Origin: Actinomortierella ambigua
Lineage: Eukaryota; Mortierellomycota; Mortierellomycetes; Mortierellales; Mortierellaceae
Direction of reading: 5' to 3'
NCBI GenBank assembly: GCA_016098155.1
Contig: JAAAJB010000219.1
Location: forward strand, 1-52,315
Length of the DNA stretch: 52,315 nt
Numbering within the stretch: position 1 is the stretch's first letter; each line of letters opens with the position of its first letter. Positions 21,088 to 32,205 of this stretch are shown piece after piece. The notes under the pieces were generated by a model that did no database searches, had not been told where the DNA came from, and was given only the letters and a program-made list of their open reading frames with translations. The translations under genes were made by a program, and so were the position numbers.

Positions 21088-23728
21088 ATGTGGAAACCCG
21101 ACGGCGATCGTAAGCATCGCTTGGAAGAGATCCTCCAGCGTGAGGACCAGGAAGGCGATGATGCTTTTGACACCGACAAGACGAATGACGAGAATGACAG
21201 CGACGATTCGCAGCAGGATGAGGAAATGGCAGCTGCCCAGGCTACCGCTGAAGGCTTTTGTGTAGAGTGCAAAGACCAAGAATCCTTCTATTCTTGCGAA
21301 CAGTGCGCTGAGGACTTTTGCGAGGTCTGCTATGGTAGGTCTCATTGAGTAACGGACCTAAGAAGAAACCTGTGTTCAGGGTACCCTGTGTTCACATTTT
21401 TCTTTCTCTTTTGGGTTGCATTCAACTTGACAGCCATGCTGCATCGCACTGGCAACCGTGTCCGGCATTTGAAGAAGGAGATCTTTAGGCCAGGAAGCAG
21501 CAACGACGGCAGAGGCTCTGACACGCTGAGTAGCACCGTCGTATCTGTGTCGGGGTCGACTTCCAAGGGCAGCTCGGTGAGCGGAGATACTGTGGTAGAA
21601 CTGCCGGATCCCAAGTTCATCATCTCGAGCGGCTCTTCAACCTTTGGCGACTGGATCATCGACAGGTCAAAGTCTATTCCAATGCGCTTGGACCTTCGCG
21701 AGCGTAAGATGCTGCGACTGTAAGTGCCGTCAATTATTCAGTGTGGGTGGCGAAGGATCAGGCACACATTCCATGACCAGTTTGCCATTGGACGATTTTA
21801 GGGGGAAAAGCCCAGAGATGCGAGGGAACTGACTATCAGCAAACGTTAACGCGCGGTCATAGCGCGCACAGTAGTCAATTCAGTTCTCCCGCCTTCTCTC
21901 TTCCCCCCCCCCTTCGCTAGTTCCTTTTTTTTCTCTCTCTCTCTCTCTTACACTCCGAACGCCCAATTTACACTAACCCGATGTGTCCTTCTCCCCCCCC
22001 TACACTATCATCCAGGCTTGAAGCTGCCCTGAACGTCAGCGAGTACACGGACAAGGTCGATATTCTGGCATACACCAGCAAGGCCAAGAGGATTATCCAT
22101 CAGATCAAGGATCTTTGTGCCATTCTCAGCGGTCTTGTCGGTATGCAGCACTCTACGTTTCTAGCAAAACTCTACAAAAATTCCAAAGGTGGTGTAAGCG
22201 ACCCTTGCTAACACATTGCTCGATTTGTGATGAAAAAAAAAATAGTGGCCAGCGACTATCGACGTGGACAAGAGCTATTTGCCGAAAAGTCATTTGAGGA
22301 CAACGAAGAGTTCTTCCAGACCATCTTTGAGGTTGGACGTCGCCACAAGATCATGAACCCAGAAAAGATGCGCAACTCTTACGGCAAGCTCATGTACATG
22401 CTCATGGACTCGCAGCTGGAAGAGATCGAGTCAACTCTGGGCTTTAGTTGCGTGGTCCCGATCAAGACGGTTCACTTGTTCCTCAAGGAGCGCAATGGCC
22501 TAGATGTACTGCGGGACAACCTCATTATGGAAGCGACCAAGGAGATTGTGGCAGACGGTAAAACGCGGCCACAAATCCAGCTCGAGATCCGAAAGAAGGA
22601 GCGCGCTATCGAGTCGTTGAGTCGCAAATATGCCAATAGTAACCTGACGCCGGACGAGATCAAGACTTGTATTTACTCGATCGGCGACAACCATGCGTTC
22701 CTTCGCACCAACCGGTATGTCGACATTTTATCTTTACGGCTATGACTTTAAAACGATCCAGTCGTAATAGCAAGAGCCAAAAAACCACTAATTCTCCATC
22801 CCCGTTCCTTTCTCATTATCTGTTCGTTTCCTTGTTTTAGCGACCCTTGCGACAAAATGATCAAGTATTTAACCATGTTTTTCTCGCCAAACAAGATTGA
22901 GGATGGGTACTCGCTGGCAATTCAGTATGGTCAAGGTGGCGCTCGTTTGACACACGACCATGAAACGCAGTACTGGTATATCAATCAGACACTGAGTTTA
23001 TGGCGCGAAATTGCCCACGAGATGTTTTACCTTTGGACGTTGTCGGATCAAGACATGCTGAATAATGACTATCGGCTGCGCGATACGGGCCAGGGATTGA
23101 ATCGCCTGCAAGATTGCCCAGCGGTGTCGAAGGCGATGCACCGGACTCTGCACACCGCTCAACAAAAAGCACGCCGGTGGATCGGCAGTTCGGTGATCCA
23201 TCTTGGAGACAGCAATGTGCCGAATGCATTTATGTTTATTGACAAGTACAACCAGGTGGCAAGGATCTTGAACCCGATTGTCATCACGCTGGAGAGAATT
23301 GAAGACATTGCCAAAGACGAATACATCCACGACTACCTCCGCAGTGCATTTGGTGGCGTGCAGGAACTACGCAAGCAGATTGTGTGCGACTTCTTCCGCC
23401 ACGCCTTTGACGGGTCGGGTGCAGATAACTTTTTCTCGGCAGGATCCTGCATCGACGGCCGATTGACGTCGGCTTGGAATTGGTGCTCGCAGATCGAAAA
23501 GAAGCCCTACTTTCCTGTCTTCCTGCTTACGGTATGCTGGTTCATTTCTTGTCTTTTCTTTCTTATCTTGTCATGTCTTGTCCTTGTCTTGTCAACAAGC
23601 TTTGGATAGCGGAGACCTCTCTACTGGGTGGCGTAGCTGTATGTTTCTCTTTACTGACTATCAAACACTCTTACTGGTGTGCATCTTAATAGGGTTTTGT
23701 TGGCTTCGACGGAGAGAACTGGTCGTAG
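21088..23728 (+). CDS. DUF2009 (UPF0652) protein with N-terminal B-box-like zinc finger
   Basis: Large, strongly conserved eukaryotic family of unknown function (plants, slime moulds, fungi). Exons are 21088-21334, 21434-21719, 22016-22140, 22246-22714, 22841-23531 and 23693-23728, giving 617 residues. The N-terminus has an acidic stretch (residues 20-48), then a B-box-like pattern with Cys58, 61, 70, 73, 78, 81 and His87, 95. The DUF2009 body includes RLDLRERKMLRLLEAALNVS, VHLFLKERNGLDVLRDN, the block from MIKYLTMFF on, HEMFYLWTL and the hallmark FFRHAFDGSGADNFFSAGSC and GRLTSAWNWCSQIEKKPYFP. The 12-codon last exon (GFVGFDGENWS) completes the domain. No catalytic motif is known. The finger suggests protein or nucleic-acid binding, which is inference. 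Confidence 0.9.
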
Positions 23729-24062
23729 ACCGAGAAATAGAGAAAATAGAAGCAAATTGGGTACCCTGGCCAGTCCCCAGACAAAAAACAGATGACTTCA
23801 TGTGTATTCGTGTCAACGTAAAGATGGGGGAGAGAGTAACTTTCTCGGTGCCAATCCCATTCTAAAGTGGTACTCCGACAGACTCGTACAGACTATCGAG
23901 GGAGAGAATGCAGGCACAAGGTTTCGCTCTCATGGACACTGTGTATCTTGCCTGTCCTCCTGATGCTCCACTCTGCTTCTTTTTTTATTTTGTTCATGCT
24001 CATTCATTCCAATCATCTTTCTCCAGCAACACTCTCCATCGTGTGATGGAGCTCCATTGACC
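23729..24062. other. Intergenic region before the arrestin gene
   Basis: About 330 bp. The 3' UTR of the DUF2009 gene and the promoter of the arrestin gene must lie here. No gene is seen. Confidence 0.5.
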
Positions 24063-24604
24063 ATGAACTTCTTCTTCCCCACCACCTCGACCCCCACCCC
24101 CCCTCTTTCCAAGGCCGGCACAGCCTCGCAGACCGTCCAGGCACGGGCCCATCGTCTTTCCTCCACTGCTTCTTCACCCCCTTCACCCTTCTTATCGTCC
24201 ACCCCTGCGTCCAGTGCAGCAGCGGCTGCTGCTGCTGCTGCATCGGGCACAGGCGGCTCAACAACCCACCTCTCGGATATCGACCTGTCGGTCGAGATCG
24301 ACCCCTCCTTCCACGGAGTTCTTCTCGGTGTACCAGAAGAGTCTCCGGGTGCCATTATCTATGTTACAATTGTCCTCCATGTCCGCCGGAAACCGATACG
24401 AGCCTCCAAACTGCAGGCGACCTTTGACGGTAGAATCAAGGTCCAGTGCAGCGACGGAGCCACATTCGGCCACGACCGTAAGGACAAGGACAAACAGGGG
24501 CCTTGAATGGTGGCCAACAATAACATCAACAACAGCGACAACAACAAAACAACAACAAAGAAAGAAAAAAAAAGATTGCGAGTCTTATCTCTCTCTTTCC
24601 CCCT

Positions 24605-24636
<32 letters not shown>

Positions 24637-25974
24637 GCTCTCCATCTGTTCTATATTTTGATAGAGCATCGCGAGCGTGTGCTAGCACATCGAGACTGGA
24701 CCTTGTGGGAAGCAAGTAGCAACTCGAGTGCATCCACCGGAGGCGAGAGTAAAAACCACATCCCTGTAGGCACGCATTATTACCCACTGTCGATCCAATT
24801 GGATGGCGCACTTCCGCCTTCCTTCAGTGGTAAGCACGGATCTGTTCGGTACTTCCTCTCGTCCGTTCTCATGAGACCGTTGTTTCACAGCGATATCCAC
24901 ACACTGCATGAGCTCCCAATCGGTCGTTGCCTTGTGCCCGACGAAAGTAGTGGTCCACAGTCGTCGCTAGAGGAAGGCATTGCTGCTGGACTATCTCTTC
25001 TGCCAGGCATCGGTTCCGCCACCACCATAACCCACCACAACACACACAAGGAACTGCTGCGATACACTGCCTCGTCGCCGCCAGTGGCCTATCTAGACCG
25101 TGAGCTGATCCAGCTGGACCTCGCCCTCGAGCCCTTGCCCCCTGGATCTAGAATCCACTCCATCTCATACGGACTCAAGGAGATCATTCGTTACCAGTCT
25201 TCGACCCCTGGCAGTGGTGTAGACAACAAGTGCGAGATTCTCTATCCATTGGGACAACAGACGGTTATTATCCCACGGGATCCTGAGCGAGAACGATCCA
25301 TGTCGAGTGCCGGCGCGGGCGCATCCACTCGACAACTGCTGGAGCTTCGGACGGACCCAGATCTCGTCAATGTGGACATGATTACTTCTCTGATCGACAT
25401 CCAGCACCGCTTGACCTGCAACGTGGCTGTGGTCCTTGAAGATCCTGCAAAGCGCACCGCCGACACCAATGGGATCAGGAATGACAATCGGGGGCTAGAC
25501 GGATCACCCTCTCAAAGCGACAGCAGCCATGCACTACAAGGACAGGGGCAAAGTGCGGGCAATGGCGCAAGTAGCGTGTTTAGCGGTGGAAGTATTCTGA
25601 GGCGACTCAATCTAGCGCCCCAGCCTCTTGCACCGACGCTGGACCTGGTTGATTCGACAGGATCCACCGTCGAGAACCATGCTGTCCTTCTAGGAGAGCT
25701 CACCAGCTCGATCATCGCGCCCGCACCAGCACCAGCGACCATTGAGCTGAACGATGCCCCACCCCCACCACCGGCGAATTTGACGGAAAGCACTGTTTTA
25801 GAATTCCCCATCATCTTGACCTCGCGTCATCCTAGAGCGATGCAGGGGATGCAGCCACAAGCGAACCCTCCGTCTTTTCAGCACAACCAAAGACGACCAT
25901 CTCACCAGAAGCATCTTGTGCAACCACACTCAGTCGTACAAGGTCACCAGCCACAGCAGCAACAGCAGGCACAG

Positions 25975-26006
<32 letters not shown>

Positions 26007-27564
26007 TGTCCTGCGGATACCACGGCGACAAGGAAGTATTGGTGGAGGAGGCACGACAATGTACAGTCCAGGGCCGGATGGCGTGGACGGGCTAGGATCC
26101 TATCAGGCGCTCTCCACTGTGATACCTTCGAGTGTGTCGTCGTCGATCTTGTCCACGTCGCTGTCCATGCATATGTCCTTCCCCGCGTCTTCGCTTCCTG
26201 CAGCTGGGATGGTAACACCAACTGAAACATGTACTCCCCACCCTTTGAGCCACGATACCACCACGCTTCCCGATGCTCGCCCAGTTCAGACATCCCAACA
26301 ACTATTACAGCAACAACCACATCGGATTCCCACAAGGAGTGGCATTAGTGCGGGCTTGCAGGCAGCAGCGGCAGCAGCTGCTGCTGCCGCTGCCATTGCT
26401 GCTCCAGAGGAACGCTCCCCGCCCCTGGTCGACGGCATGCCTGTGGAGGAGGCGGTGGAGGAGGAGGAGGAGCCACCCAAGTATGAGGACGTTGTGAATG
26501 ACGATCTGCAGATTGCTACAGCTGGACTGTGTCTGCAATACCCGCGACAGCAGCCACAGGAGATGGCCAGCTCACCATCCATGTCGTTCTCGTCGTCGCA
26601 CCATGGTCCGATCGATATGGTAGGTAGGCGACCCCGACAGGCGTCGCTAGCCGTCTCCATGTCGTCCTACCAAGCCTCCCCACCACCGATGGTATCGACG
26701 TCCTTCCAGTACCCAGCATCGTCGTTCGGACCAAGCTCTATGGCCTCGACCAGCAGCGTTCTCTCGTACCATTACAATCAACAACAACAGCAGCAACAGC
26801 AGCTCTACCGACAATTTTCACCCCCGAGAACGGCAGTAACATCCACGACCCCGACCCTGTCGTCTTCGTTATCGCCGATGCCCGCGTCGTCCGTGCCTAG
26901 GAATTACTCCACATCACCTACGACCCCTGGCCTCGGCTTCCGGGGTGGCCATGTCCGCACCGGGTCCACCACATCCATCCTTGCGGCTTCTAACGGCGCG
27001 TTGATGGGTGGTCACCCTCATCCACCAACGGCCCAGCCACTGTCGTCGACACAACAACCCGTGGCCTCGCTACACCGGCACGCGAGTCTTGGCCACCTGG
27101 CCTATGGCAGCAACAGTAGTGGAAGTGGTGGTGGTACAGGAGTGCCTTCGACGACGACGACGATGGCAGCGGCGGCAGCTGTTCGCGGTAATGGACATGG
27201 TCGCCACCGACGCCAGACAAGCACCAGTAGCGCAATGGCGATGGCGAGCGCCACAGCGACAAACTCAACAACGACATCGACCCGGATGATCGAGTCCCTG
27301 GCTAGCCATGGTGGATACCTCTCGCAGGCCCAGCCTCCTCCTCCCCTTCTTCCTTCGTTGGAGATGTCGCTTCCAGTGTCGCACTCCTTACCGGCGACAA
27401 GCCAATTGGTCCTTCTGGACACGACCGAATCAGTAACCACAACAGCAGTAGCAGCGGCAGCGGCAGCATTGGTCACTGTTGATGGAGGAGGAGAGCCAGC
27501 GGAAGCCGATGGCTCCCCGCCTCGATACCGTCCCATACCCTTGGTACCTCCTCCACCTATGTAG
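24063..27564 (+). CDS. Alpha-arrestin (arrestin-related trafficking adaptor) with two PPxY motifs
   Basis: Alpha-arrestins bring Rsp5/NEDD4-family ubiquitin ligases to membrane cargo for endocytosis. Exons are 24063-24477 and 24665-27564, giving 1104 residues. The arrestin-N fold starts at about residue 75 (LSVEIDPSFHGVLLG, VTIVLHVRRKPIRASKLQ). The splice at 24477/24665 leads to the WTLWEA block and HYYPLSIQL. The arrestin-C-like part includes LRTDPDLVNVDMITSLIDI, QHRLTCNV and LEFPIILTSRHP (to about residue 520). The C-terminal half is disordered, with polyGln runs (about residues 568-590 and 840), a polyAla run and Ser/Thr-rich stretches. PPKY (about residue 741) and PPRY (about residue 1089) match the PPxY ligase-binding motif. 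The intron holds a CT microsatellite. The continuous frame upstream of 24665 is an artefact of the intron. Confidence 0.88.
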
Positions 27565-27738
27565 ATAAATTATTTTTTATGTTTTTATTTTTGTCATTAC
27601 CTCAATAGAATAGACCTTTCATAATTTTAGATGCTCACAATTTTGGCCAAAAAACAACAGATGACATGTCAATTGTCTTTTGATACAGGGGGGCTTCCTA
27701 ATTTTTTTATTTTTTTTATTTTTGCTCCCTTGTATCTT

Positions 27739-30700
27739 CTACTCATTCTCCTTGGTGGTCAGCAAATTGCTCTGCCATGCCTGCAGGTACCGGTCTGCAT
27801 CGACCTCCCACAGGCTCTGGAAAGGCTTCCGAGGCACGACGGCGATATTATCGCATGCCTCCTCCTCCTCCTCCTCTGTCTCGTTCTCCTTCTTATTGCT
27901 GGCCTTCTTTTTTTGGGTCTTGGTCTGCGTCAGCTTCTCCAGATCGCGCTGCAGCTCGACCCACCCTTCAAGAAGGCCCCTCATCGTGCCTGTGCGATAA
28001 CCGTCCGTGTTGGTCAGGATCCGGCGACCGTCCTTGTCAGAATCTTCTTTTGATGGTTGTTGTTGTTGTTGTTGTTCTTGGTTTGATGATGCGGATGGTA
28101 GTTGATTCATTTCTTCGTCATCCACCTCCATACCACCACTTGCCTCCTTCGCTTTCTTGGATCCGCGATGGCGACGACGGCGCCGCTCCTCCTCCTGGAT
28201 CTCAAGCAGCTTGAGTTGCGGCTCGGGTAACATCTCCTTGAGATGTCGGATGATCTCGTGTCGCCGCTGCTGCTGCCGCTCATTGCTCGTTGTTTTGTTG
28301 TCAGTCTCCTCCGCTTCCTCATCCTCGAGCAACTGTTGGTGGATTCCGATCGCCTCCAGGAAGCACGCGTGCTTGACATAGTACATGGCCAAAAACTCCC
28401 AGCAGACCGTACGTGTGGTGCTGTGCGCTGGGTGCGACTCGCCGTACCGGACCAAGGCCTGCTCTTCGTACCGCGACAGTGTCTGGCGCGAAAGCTCCTG
28501 GATCGACGCCTTGTTGGGTTTCTTATCATGGTGGTGGTGGTGGCGGTCGCGGCGGTGTTGGTGTTGGTGGTGGTCCTGGTGGTAATGTTCGCTGTCTCCT
28601 TCGAAGCAGTACGCCAAGAGCTGGCCAAACAGCTCCTCATAAAACTCGGCGCTGAGGACAAAACCATCATCGTCCTCTTCGTCGTCAACAGCACCTCCCT
28701 CCTCGACGTTACCACTGTCCTCCAATGCTGTGACTCGTTCCCGCTTGGCCTTCAAGCGATCTAGTGCCTTTTGCCGTTGTTGACGCTGATAGTTCAGAGC
28801 ATCCTCAAGATCCGACCGCAGCAGGACCTGCATCATCACCGTCATACCGGATTGGGTGCGGAACTCGAGGCCAGCCGACATGATCAATTGCCGTGCTAAC
28901 CAAGGCGAGCCCAAATCGAGTAGTACCCGAACGACTTCCTCGACCCAGTCTATTGTCAGGCCTGGCTGTGAAAGGTAAAGGACAGCATTCTAAAACATAT
29001 ACATATTTGGATGAGAAGGAAAGAGGGAAAGACGGGACGTCCTGTTAGTAACCCAAAAAAGAATCGTCCTCGTTTGTGTGCTGTGTTTTCTACAAAATGT
29101 CTCCCATATACCCCCTCTCAAATACCTTAAACTGAAAATGATCCAGCGCCCAGAACCCATTCATCAAATGGACAAACGCCGGTGAGATCCAATGTTGCTG
29201 CACAAAGCTAGCACTGGCATCCCCTGTCGTCTGGTCCTTGAGCAAGTAGTATGCCAGACAGTTTCGGTGCTCGAGCTCCAGCTGTCCGTTGTGGTAAATG
29301 TTCACCCACAGATTCTTGGTCTGCGCATGAGTCCGTGGTGGGTACAGCGTGCCCGCCCGCTCCGTCGGCAGATCCACAAACTCCAATAGTCGGTCAAAGA
29401 ACAGCTTACCCCCCATCTGCCGACGCCGTTCCTCGATAGCCGACCGCGTAGCTTCCGTGTACGTCGTCGCCGTGATGTCGTCCTCGACCCAGTCTGATGT
29501 TTCGGGCATCCATCGTTGGCGTTGCGAAACCTCGTCCAAGGTCTTGGTGGTCGTGGTCGTAGTCGTGGTTGTAGTTGTGTCCTTGGTGTTTTTGTTGCCA
29601 CGCATCGACGAATCGATAGTATCGCCCGATCCCAACCGGCAGCTGGGTATGTAACTCTCGAGCTTGTTGAGATAGAGGAGACGGAGCTCGCTCGAGTGCA
29701 TGACAGGGCTAATGTCGAGCAGGTTGCCGCTATGCTCCGAGCATCGCAAGACCGTCGAATCCACAACTTCTGTTTCGCCGCCGCTGATTCGGACCGTCTT
29801 CAGGGTCGACTGCTGGTGGTGGTTGTTCAAGTCCACCCGGAAGGCGCAATGGACAAACAATCCATGCCGATCCTCAGACACCGTGGCTACCAGAGTCTTG
29901 CCACCGTGGACGGTCATTCCAGGTTCGATATCTGGCTGAACATAGCCCAAGGTGTGGAAATCCGAGTGGTTCAGGCGTAGATGGTAGATGGAAACGCAAG
30001 GCTTTTCGTTGTGGTGTTGTTCAGTCGCGCCCCGGAGGAAGCCTTGACAAACGGCGAGTACCGTCATGGTCTTGTCGCGAGTCGTCATTAAGGTAATGTC
30101 TTGGATAGGGAGCTTCTTCGAGCCAAGATCGTCCACATCGACCTTTAGCGCACCACCCTTTCCACTGGTGTTAAAGATGGCGACAAATCCAGCTTTGGTG
30201 GCGGCGACAATAGTCGGGAAGGATCCTGGTCCCTGAGCAGAGATGGCTGCTACAGCTGTGATCTGATTAAATAGAAGATATCTTTGTCAGCAATTGGTAA
30301 TAAGGACAGAATAGAGAATGGCTAACTGGTCCAAAGTAAATATCGCAAGATTGCCCTGACGTCGGTGGTTGCATACCTCTCCGCCCTTCACAGAATGTTC
30401 ATACACATGAGTCTATTCATCGAAAGAAAACAAGACAGCAGATTTAGTTTTCCACGAATGAAAAAAAAAAGAATGATGATTTGCAAAGAAAAATGAAAAA
30501 AAAAAGAAATTTGGGGTCCATACCGTTGCGCATGAAACATGTCCTGATTCACTGATCTTGAACTTGTACACGGTAACCGAGCCATTGCGGTGTCCCATGA
30601 TCAGCAACTTGCGTCGGTTGTTGACCTGAAGGACAGATGGCTGTCTTGTCACATCTACAGCTGATGAAGCTGATCTTGAATCACGGCCATGATGATGCTC

Positions 30701-31692
30701 GTCGATAGCAGCGGTCTCCTGTGAGGATGTTGTTGATGATATGGACGACGACCGACGACCACCGAGAGGGTTGATTAGTGATGAGGTATCGTTTTTTTCG
30801 TTGCTCTTGTGCAAGCCCAACGGAGGATTTTGAGGAGGAAGAGGAAAAGGGTGCGGAGGTGCAAAGGTAGCAGGGGAGAAAGGGGAGGACGTGGACGGCC
30901 ACGTTGGGCTGACGGGGCTAGTGGGGCATTCTCCTGGTCCGCTGACGGTGCCTCCGTTGATGCTGCTCCATCTTTTGACCAGACGATGGCTCACCGTAGT
31001 AGCTTGATCAGTCGCGACGGTAATGGTAGTGACAAGGTGGGGTGCCGTAAGAAGCAATTGCAGATGGAGGGTCAGCGGATCCCAAACAAGGATGTGGTCC
31101 TCCTGAGGATCGATCACCGAAACCACAACGAGCAACAAGTGGCTCTCTCCAATGAAGGCGTCCTGAACGTTTTTGATTTCAAACTAAGAGAAAAAAAAAT
31201 AAAAGCGCGTGAGTAAAGTTGTAGCCTTCAACTCCCCCCACGACTGGAAGAATAATGAAGTGGCGTCCTTACAGTGTTACTACCGAGGATAGAGCGAAAC
31301 TGCTGGCGGATATCTGCGGTCGAGAGTGAGGCAAAGACGTGGTCCTTGCTAGAAAAGAGATCGCGTGTCTCGACGTAGTTCGCGTCGAATCGGTAAAACC
31401 ACATAGCATCGGCCGACGATGACTCTGTGAATCGGGCAAACGATGCACCATGGGCCTTGTCCGGCGAGAACTCATGGCCAAGGGCACGGAAATCAATGAC
31501 ATTGGCCATGGGTATGGTGTGGTATGGTGGAGGAGTGGTTGTTGAATGCCAATGCAAAAGGGTCTGTACTGCTGTCTGCAAACTCTCGTTGGTGAGACGA
31601 ATCGTGTGGCTTGGCTGGATTTTTTTTTGAGCACTGGCTGCACTGCATCCAATGGTTGGTGTGGCAAACCCAGACGGACCTGGTCGTTCCAT
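27739..31692 (-). CDS. ELYS-type nucleoporin (ELYS-like domain protein)
   Basis: ELYS/MEL-28 joins the Nup107-160 complex to chromatin and seeds pore assembly. Exons on the minus strand are 31692-31273, 31183-30524, 30412-30377, 30262-29126 and 28989-27739, giving 1167 residues with every junction in phase 0. The ELYS-like helical domain (about residues 690-835) reads QLELEHRNCLAYYLLKD, HLMNGFWALDHFQFKNAVLYL and SPWLARQLIMSAGL. The LDH(F/G)xF plus AVxYL pattern across the exon 4/5 junction is the family hallmark. The N-terminal ~560 residues contain repeat-like strands (HILVWDPLTLHLQLLL, LLIMGHRNGSVTVYKFKIS, TIVAATKAGFVAIFN), which suggests a beta-propeller as in animal ELYS. The C-terminal part has charged helices, a His-rich and a Gln run. 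Ascomycete ELYS proteins are much shorter. The N-terminal exon assignment is less certain than the C-terminal. Confidence 0.78.
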
Positions 31693-32205
31693 TTTAGACA
31701 CACACAACACTGTCTGTTCAGCTTGGCAAACTGTGGTGGTGGTGGGTGGTGGTATCAATGGTGGTGCAACGTACAGTACTGTACAATACGTAGTGTTGCA
31801 CCTGAAATTCTGGGCTGTTTTCGCGCAGCTGCACGATACAAGTATTTGCAGACGTGTCAGCTTAATAGGCGTGCCAAGAGTCTGGCAGTCTGGACCTTTT
31901 TTTTTTTTTTTTTTTTTTTCGTTCGTTTCTTCTTTATATCTCTTCTACCACCCCGTCCTTACCTCCCTCCATCCTCCTCTCATTCGCCCATCCCTCCCAC
32001 AGACAGGGCCATTTTGGTGTATACCCCTCATTCCCCACCTGCCTCTCTCATTCATTCTCTTTGGCTGCGCTGTCGGCTGACTAGAGGTGGAACAAGCATC
32101 CACACTGACGAGCCGAGCTGCAGTCTCTCTTCTCTCTTTCTTTCTTTCTCTCTTTCTTTTTTGTTTCTCCGTGTCGCTCCCTAGCAACACCTCATACCCC
32201 CGGCT
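31693..32205. promoter_or_regulatory. Divergent promoter region ELYS (-) / TVP38 (+)
   Basis: About 510 bp between two start codons. It holds a T23 run at 31897-31919, then about 250 bp of C/T-rich sequence with CTTT repeats running up to the TVP38 start, and a short GTAC-rich word (about 31771-31790). Open frames across it are low-complexity and not credible. Confidence 0.55.
31897..31919. repeat. T23 homopolymer
   Basis: Run of 23 thymines in the divergent promoter. Poly(dA:dT) tracts of this kind exclude nucleosomes in fungal promoters. Confidence 0.9.

Noticed and set aside
24214..24664. 5' part of the continuous plus-strand frame ending at 27564
   Set aside because: This frame is out of phase with the conserved arrestin-N exon (24063-24477) and crosses a clear GTAAGG...GATAG intron. 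Only the part from 24665 is coding.
27777..28764. Several plus-strand frames opposite the ELYS last exon
   Set aside because: They are shadows of charged and Gln/His-rich coding sequence. The minus strand holds the ELYS-like domain with matching splice phases.
31546..32184. 212-codon plus-strand frame upstream of TVP38
   Set aside because: It overlaps ELYS exon 1 on the other strand and a T23 run (poly-Phe) with CT-rich promoter DNA. No conserved sequence.
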